The notes beneath the pieces are model-generated. The model worked only from the letters and a program-made list of their open reading frames with translations, had not been told where the DNA came from and did not search any database. A stretch of DNA of 64,000 bases from NCBI GenBank assembly GCA_965249965.1, contig OZ252262.1, positions 1,922,001-1,986,000 of the forward strand, written 5' to 3'. The position numbers were made by a program, and so were the translations under genes. The stretch is from HXMU1420-13 sp965249965. Lineage in GTDB: Bacteria; Bacteroidota; Rhodothermia; Balneolales; Balneolaceae. Positions 60,696 to 64,000 of this stretch are shown piece by piece. Within the stretch, counting starts at the first letter, position 1; every line of letters begins with the position of its first letter.

Positions 60696-62186
60696 TCAAG
60701 TATCAGAAAAACGTGCTTTTAGGGAGTTTCGCTTTATTTTACCGGTTGATGTTTTTGGTAGCTCATCAACAATTTCTAAAGCTTTTGGTAGTTTAAAATC
60801 AGCAAGCTTACCTTTGAGCTGAGATTTGATACTTTCCAGATCTGGATGACTACCATTGGATAGAGTTACCACCGCCACAACTTTTTGTCCCCATTCTTCA
60901 TCATCTAATCCTATTACAGCTACCTCTTCTATTTCTGTGAGTTCTACAAGAGCATCTTCAATTTCATTTGGGTTGATATTTTCACCACCCGAGATTATTA
61001 AATCGGATCGGCGATTTTCAATAAAAAGATGTCCATTTCCATTAATATGGCCAAAATCGCCGGTATTAAACCATCCACTGGCATCAAATCTTGTATCGTC
61101 ATTTTTCAATAGATAGTATCCATCAAAAACCTGTGGACCTTTTAGCCAAATTAATCCAGATTCGTTGATAGGTACTTTCTTGCCCGATTCATCCCGTATT
61201 TCTACATAATTAGAGGGAAAGGGTTTTCCGACGCTGGTTATTGGCGTGTATGTACCGGAAGGTGCAAGCAATGGATTTGCGACAATCTGTGCACATGTTT
61301 CAGTCATCCCGTAGCTGGAAATCATTGGAATTCCTCGCTCAACCGCTTTGCGAAGTAAATTTTCGTTAGAAGGACCACCGCCTAATAAAACCGCTTTAAA
61401 ATTACGATGAGTTCTGAAAAGTGGATCTTTCAATAAACGCTGCAACATAGTAGGAACTAACGATGCTGCCTGAAATCGAGAATTCTCAGCTAAAAATTCT
61501 TTGATCATTTCTTCATGAAATACATCCAATCGATAAATGCCGGTACCATAAATAAGAGATCGCAGAATAATTGAAATTCCACCTAAATGATTAAGAGGAA
61601 GGCAGAGCAACCAAAAGTGATTTGGGTCTGGACGTAAGTTTTTTGCAGACGATTTTGCCGCAGCCAACATTTGACGTCTCTTCAGCGGTACAATTTTTGG
61701 CGCTCCGGAAGTACCTGAGGTAAAGAAATATCCGAAAACTGAATTTTTATCAAATTTAACCGGATTGGGTAAATCAGAATTGGCGATATCAAAAGTAAAT
61801 GCATTGATGAAATAATTCTCATCCATATGGATGACATCTTCACCCTGAAGGCGTTTTCTGTTTTTAGAATCGCTAAATATCAAGCTCGGACTCAATGCCG
61901 ATATTTGTTCTTCAAGTTCACTTTGTGAAAGTTTGGGATCCAGAGGGATAAACGGTACCCCCAGTTGCCAACAGGCGGCAATTGAGAATACAAGCATGTC
62001 GCTCGATTCTGATAGAAATGCCACAGGCCATTTCAATGAGTCGGATTTTTGAATTAAAATATCCTGGAAAAAAGCCGTAAATCGGTCAAGGTCGTTGTAG
62101 GTATACATGCCTTCTTTAGAGGCAAGAAACACAAAGTCCGGTGCTGTTTTTTTAAATTCGAATATGTGTAATCTCGATTTAAACAC
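60696..62186 (-). CDS. menE: O-succinylbenzoate-CoA ligase (MenE-type)
   Basis: This 496-residue adenylate-forming enzyme has AMP motif FFTSGTSGAPKIV, ISSYGMTETCAQIV, WFNTGDFG and the C-terminal ISGGENINPNEIE and KTSTGKIKRN. It would convert o-succinylbenzoate to its CoA thioester in menaquinone synthesis; the context with menC and menA supports this. It starts with GTG two bases after the menC stop. Confidence 0.92.
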   Translation of the reverse strand: MFKSRLHIFEFKKTAPDFVFLASKEGMYTYNDLDRFTAFFQDILIQKSDSLKWPVAFLSESSDMLVFSIAACWQLGVPFIPLDPKLSQSELEEQISALSPSLIFSDSKNRKRLQGEDVIHMDENYFINAFTFDIANSDLPNPVKFDKNSVFGYFFTSGTSGAPKIVPLKRRQMLAAAKSSAKNLRPDPNHFWLLCLPLNHLGGISIILRSLIYGTGIYRLDVFHEEMIKEFLAENSRFQAASLVPTMLQRLLKDPLFRTHRNFKAVLLGGGPSNENLLRKAVERGIPMISSYGMTETCAQIVANPLLAPSGTYTPITSVGKPFPSNYVEIRDESGKKVPINESGLIWLKGPQVFDGYYLLKNDDTRFDASGWFNTGDFGHINGNGHLFIENRRSDLIISGGENINPNEIEDALVELTEIEEVAVIGLDDEEWGQKVVAVVTLSNGSHPDLESIKSQLKGKLADFKLPKALEIVDELPKTSTGKIKRNSLKARFSDT

Positions 62187-62188
62187 GG

Positions 62189-63259
62189 TCAGGATATTTT
62201 TTTGAAATAGGATAAATCGATAGTACGACCAACGCCCGGAGCTTTAGGTAGTATGTACGTTCCTTGATGAATTTCCGACAGGGATTCCCACGGCTCGTTC
62301 AAAAAACGACCGGTAGCTAACCCATGCGCATATTTTTCGGAACCCAGACCCGAAGCTAAAACCGCGGTGATTGTCCTTCCTACGATGGTGTCGAAAGCTG
62401 TGGTTACAACAACATCAATACCATGAGAATTCGCCCATTCTTTTGTTACGATACAATTTTTAATTCGCCCAAAAAGTGATGGTTTTATGATTAACAAATC
62501 ACAGGCATTGGCCGCGATAAGTTGCTTTGCTTGTTGTAATGATCGTACAGCTTCGTCGGCTGCAATCGGAATTCCGACTGATTCTTTCACTTTTTTCATT
62601 CCCTCTAATTCAAATTCACTCACCGGTTGTTCACAATATTCTATATCAAACTGTTCTAAATCGGTAAGCAACTCAATAGCCTCATTAGTATTCCAGGCCT
62701 GATTAGCATCAATACGAATCTTTACTTTTGGATACTTTTTTCGAACAGCTTCAATTATCTCTCTCTCTTTTTTGTTATCGGCACCAACCTTAATTTTTAA
62801 AGTTGTAATACCATTTTTGATCAACTCAGCAGCTTTCTCGAGACTTTCAGCCACATTATTTATTCCGATCGCTCCATTTACTTTTGGGTTTGATAATTGC
62901 TTTTGAAATAAATGTTGGGATAATGTGAGGTTATTCTTTTTTGAACCTAAATCCGCAGCTAACGAATCTAATCCAAATGAAAGTGAAGGCAATTGATGGA
63001 TGCCGTCTAAAATGGAAATGAATTGATCTGCTTCATTATTCTTGAAAGCAGTTTCTAGATGTTTTTGATTTTGAAGCAACACCGGAAGCACTTGCTCAAT
63101 GGATTCTTTCGAAAACCCCGGAAGAGGCGCTATCTCACCAAACGCATGGAAATCCCCAGTGTCATAAACTAAAAGTATCCCATTTCTGGAAGTTAATGTT
63201 TGACTTGAAATTTCAAAGGGAGTCTTAAACGGTATTTTAAAAGCGTAGTACGAAAGCAT
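62189..63259 (-). CDS. menC: O-succinylbenzoate synthase
   Basis: This 356-residue enolase-superfamily enzyme dehydrates SHCHC to o-succinylbenzoate. Conserved features are the KIKVG Lys pair (TLKIKVGAD), IRIDANQAW (metal Asp), EYCEQPV and the IAADEAV and LLIIKPS motifs. Its start overlaps the menA stop (TGATG), so the two are coupled. A menB, menD and menF are not in view. Confidence 0.94.
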   Translation of the reverse strand: MLSYYAFKIPFKTPFEISSQTLTSRNGILLVYDTGDFHAFGEIAPLPGFSKESIEQVLPVLLQNQKHLETAFKNNEADQFISILDGIHQLPSLSFGLDSLAADLGSKKNNLTLSQHLFQKQLSNPKVNGAIGINNVAESLEKAAELIKNGITTLKIKVGADNKKEREIIEAVRKKYPKVKIRIDANQAWNTNEAIELLTDLEQFDIEYCEQPVSEFELEGMKKVKESVGIPIAADEAVRSLQQAKQLIAANACDLLIIKPSLFGRIKNCIVTKEWANSHGIDVVVTTAFDTIVGRTITAVLASGLGSEKYAHGLATGRFLNEPWESLSEIHQGTYILPKAPGVGRTIDLSYFKKIS

Positions 63260-64000
63260 CAGCTTATAATAATTCCAATAGAGAACAGTAGTGCAAAAAT
63301 GGCCATAAATTGGGCAGTTTGCTCAAGTACTTTATTCAAATTCGGTTTATGAGTTTCTTTCCAAACCTTAGTTGCATGAATAATTGCAAGTGGTAATGAG
63401 AGAAATGGTAACCATACCCAAACAGGATAGTTTAATTGGAAATAAAAATGTGGTGGAATTGAAAATGCTAGAACTAACATTAAAGTGTATTCCCACTTCA
63501 GAGCAGTATCTCCAAATAAAACACCTAAGGTACGTTTTCCAACTTTCGCATCTTGCTCAACATCACGTAGATTATTGATTACTAAAATATTAGTACAAAG
63601 CGCACCAATGGCTAACGATCCCCAAAAACTTGCTTCCGACCACACTAAAGCATTTACATAATACGTGCCCATTACTGCTACTATGCCAAAAAATATAAAA
63701 ACAAAAATATCACCAAGGCCATTGTATCCCAATGGGTAGGGACCGCCCGTATAGAGTATACCGAAAAGAAGAGAAAGGAGTCCTAATACTAGTATTTGCC
63801 ATCCACCAACCCAAACCAAATAAAGCCCAAAAATAAATGCTAAAGCCGTTGTTAAGATAGTGGCGTTGAGCATAGTTTTGGGAGAGACAAGTCCAGCTGC
63901 AGTTGCTCTTTCAAATCCAATACGCTCGTCGGTATCAGCGCCTTTGACAAAATCGAAATAGTCGTTAGCGAAATTGGTTCCAATCTGAATTAAGAAAGCG
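63259..64000 (-). CDS. menA: 1,4-dihydroxy-2-naphthoate polyprenyltransferase, 5' end outside the window
   Basis: The frame is open from 63259 to the right edge, so only the C-terminal 246 residues or so are seen; an internal Met at 63873 is not the true start. A UbiA-type membrane prenyltransferase is indicated by IGTNFANDYFDFVKGADT (first Asp-rich motif, after IQ) and the second motif NNLRDVEQDAKVGKRTLG. It joins the polyprenyl chain to DHNA in menaquinone synthesis. It ends in overlap with menC. Confidence 0.92.
   Translation of the reverse strand, partial: AFLIQIGTNFANDYFDFVKGADTDERIGFERATAAGLVSPKTMLNATILTTALAFIFGLYLVWVGGWQILVLGLLSLLFGILYTGGPYPLGYNGLGDIFVFIFFGIVAVMGTYYVNALVWSEASFWGSLAIGALCTNILVINNLRDVEQDAKVGKRTLGVLFGDTALKWEYTLMLVLAFSIPPHFYFQLNYPVWVWLPFLSLPLAIIHATKVWKETHKPNLNKVLEQTAQFMAIFALLFSIGIIIS

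Noticed and set aside
1..64000. CRISPR array, tRNA, rRNA, insertion sequence or prophage
   Set aside because: No regularly spaced repeats, no tRNA-like cloverleaf, no transposase, integrase or phage structural gene was seen by eye; a tRNAscan and ISfinder search would be decisive.

Overview
The window looks like a chromosomal segment from a member of the Balneolota/Balneolaceae, a marine relative of the Bacteroidota. Evidence: two secreted proteins end in a type IX secretion (T9SS) sorting domain that opens with the PNPFNPxTNI motif usual in Balneolota and Rhodothermota; there are DUF6090, LytS/LytTR, ABC-permease/M1-peptidase and GldE-like genes; several promoters fit the Bacteroidota-type TAnnTTTG -7 box; the DNA is AT-rich with weak Shine-Dalgarno signals and many TTG/GTG starts. 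I saw no rRNA, tRNA, CRISPR array, transposase, integrase or phage gene. This is ordinary chromosome with accessory patches. The taxonomic call is inference.

Layout. 1-3.7 kb: NYN-domain protein (cut by the window edge), SRPBCC protein, GH16 lipoprotein and sugar/H+ symporter, the last two suggesting beta-glucan use. 3.9-10.1 kb: a giant ABC permease fused to an M1 peptidase, its ATPase, and a divergent LytS/LytTR two-component pair. 10.2-16.5 kb: small regulator/enzyme genes: DUF4386, MarR plus SDR, DUF6090, DinB, HxlR plus HAD, an NTF2-like lipoprotein, VanZ. 16.6-24.5 kb: a threonine synthase carrying a LeuA-type regulatory domain, anmK, and the operon pgsA-pgpA-pyrE-miaB-membrane protein. 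24.6-31.2 kb: cinA, a TonB-plug outer-membrane protein, ftsX, a Fur-family regulator, a long-chain acyl-CoA ligase. 31.2-33.7 kb: cysteine desulfurase, LOG-family protein, DUF1499 and a small membrane protein in one operon. 33.8-47.7 kb: an acidic duplicated T9SS protein, pgk, a double beta-helix/beta-propeller protein, DinB, and the four-gene exported operon DUF1800-DUF1501-WG-WG. 48.2-52.8 kb: ssb, gldE-like, murB, M48 protease. 52.8-56.5 kb: TorF-like porin, amt, purB. 56.5-60.7 kb: small membrane proteins, two unknown genes, a sterol-desaturase-like enzyme. 60.7-64 kb: menE, menC, menA (menaquinone synthesis), the last cut by the window edge.

The most interesting items are: the threonine synthase-LeuA domain fusion; an 18-bp element found both upstream of that gene and upstream of amt/purB; the DUF1800-DUF1501-WG-WG operon, in which the DUF1501 protein has both a twin-arginine signal and a T9SS tail; dyad or repeat clusters in the regions upstream of the LytTR, HxlR, MarR and Fur genes; and an orphan terminator upstream of ssb that could end a small RNA. 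No defence, mobile or clearly new multi-gene system was recognised.
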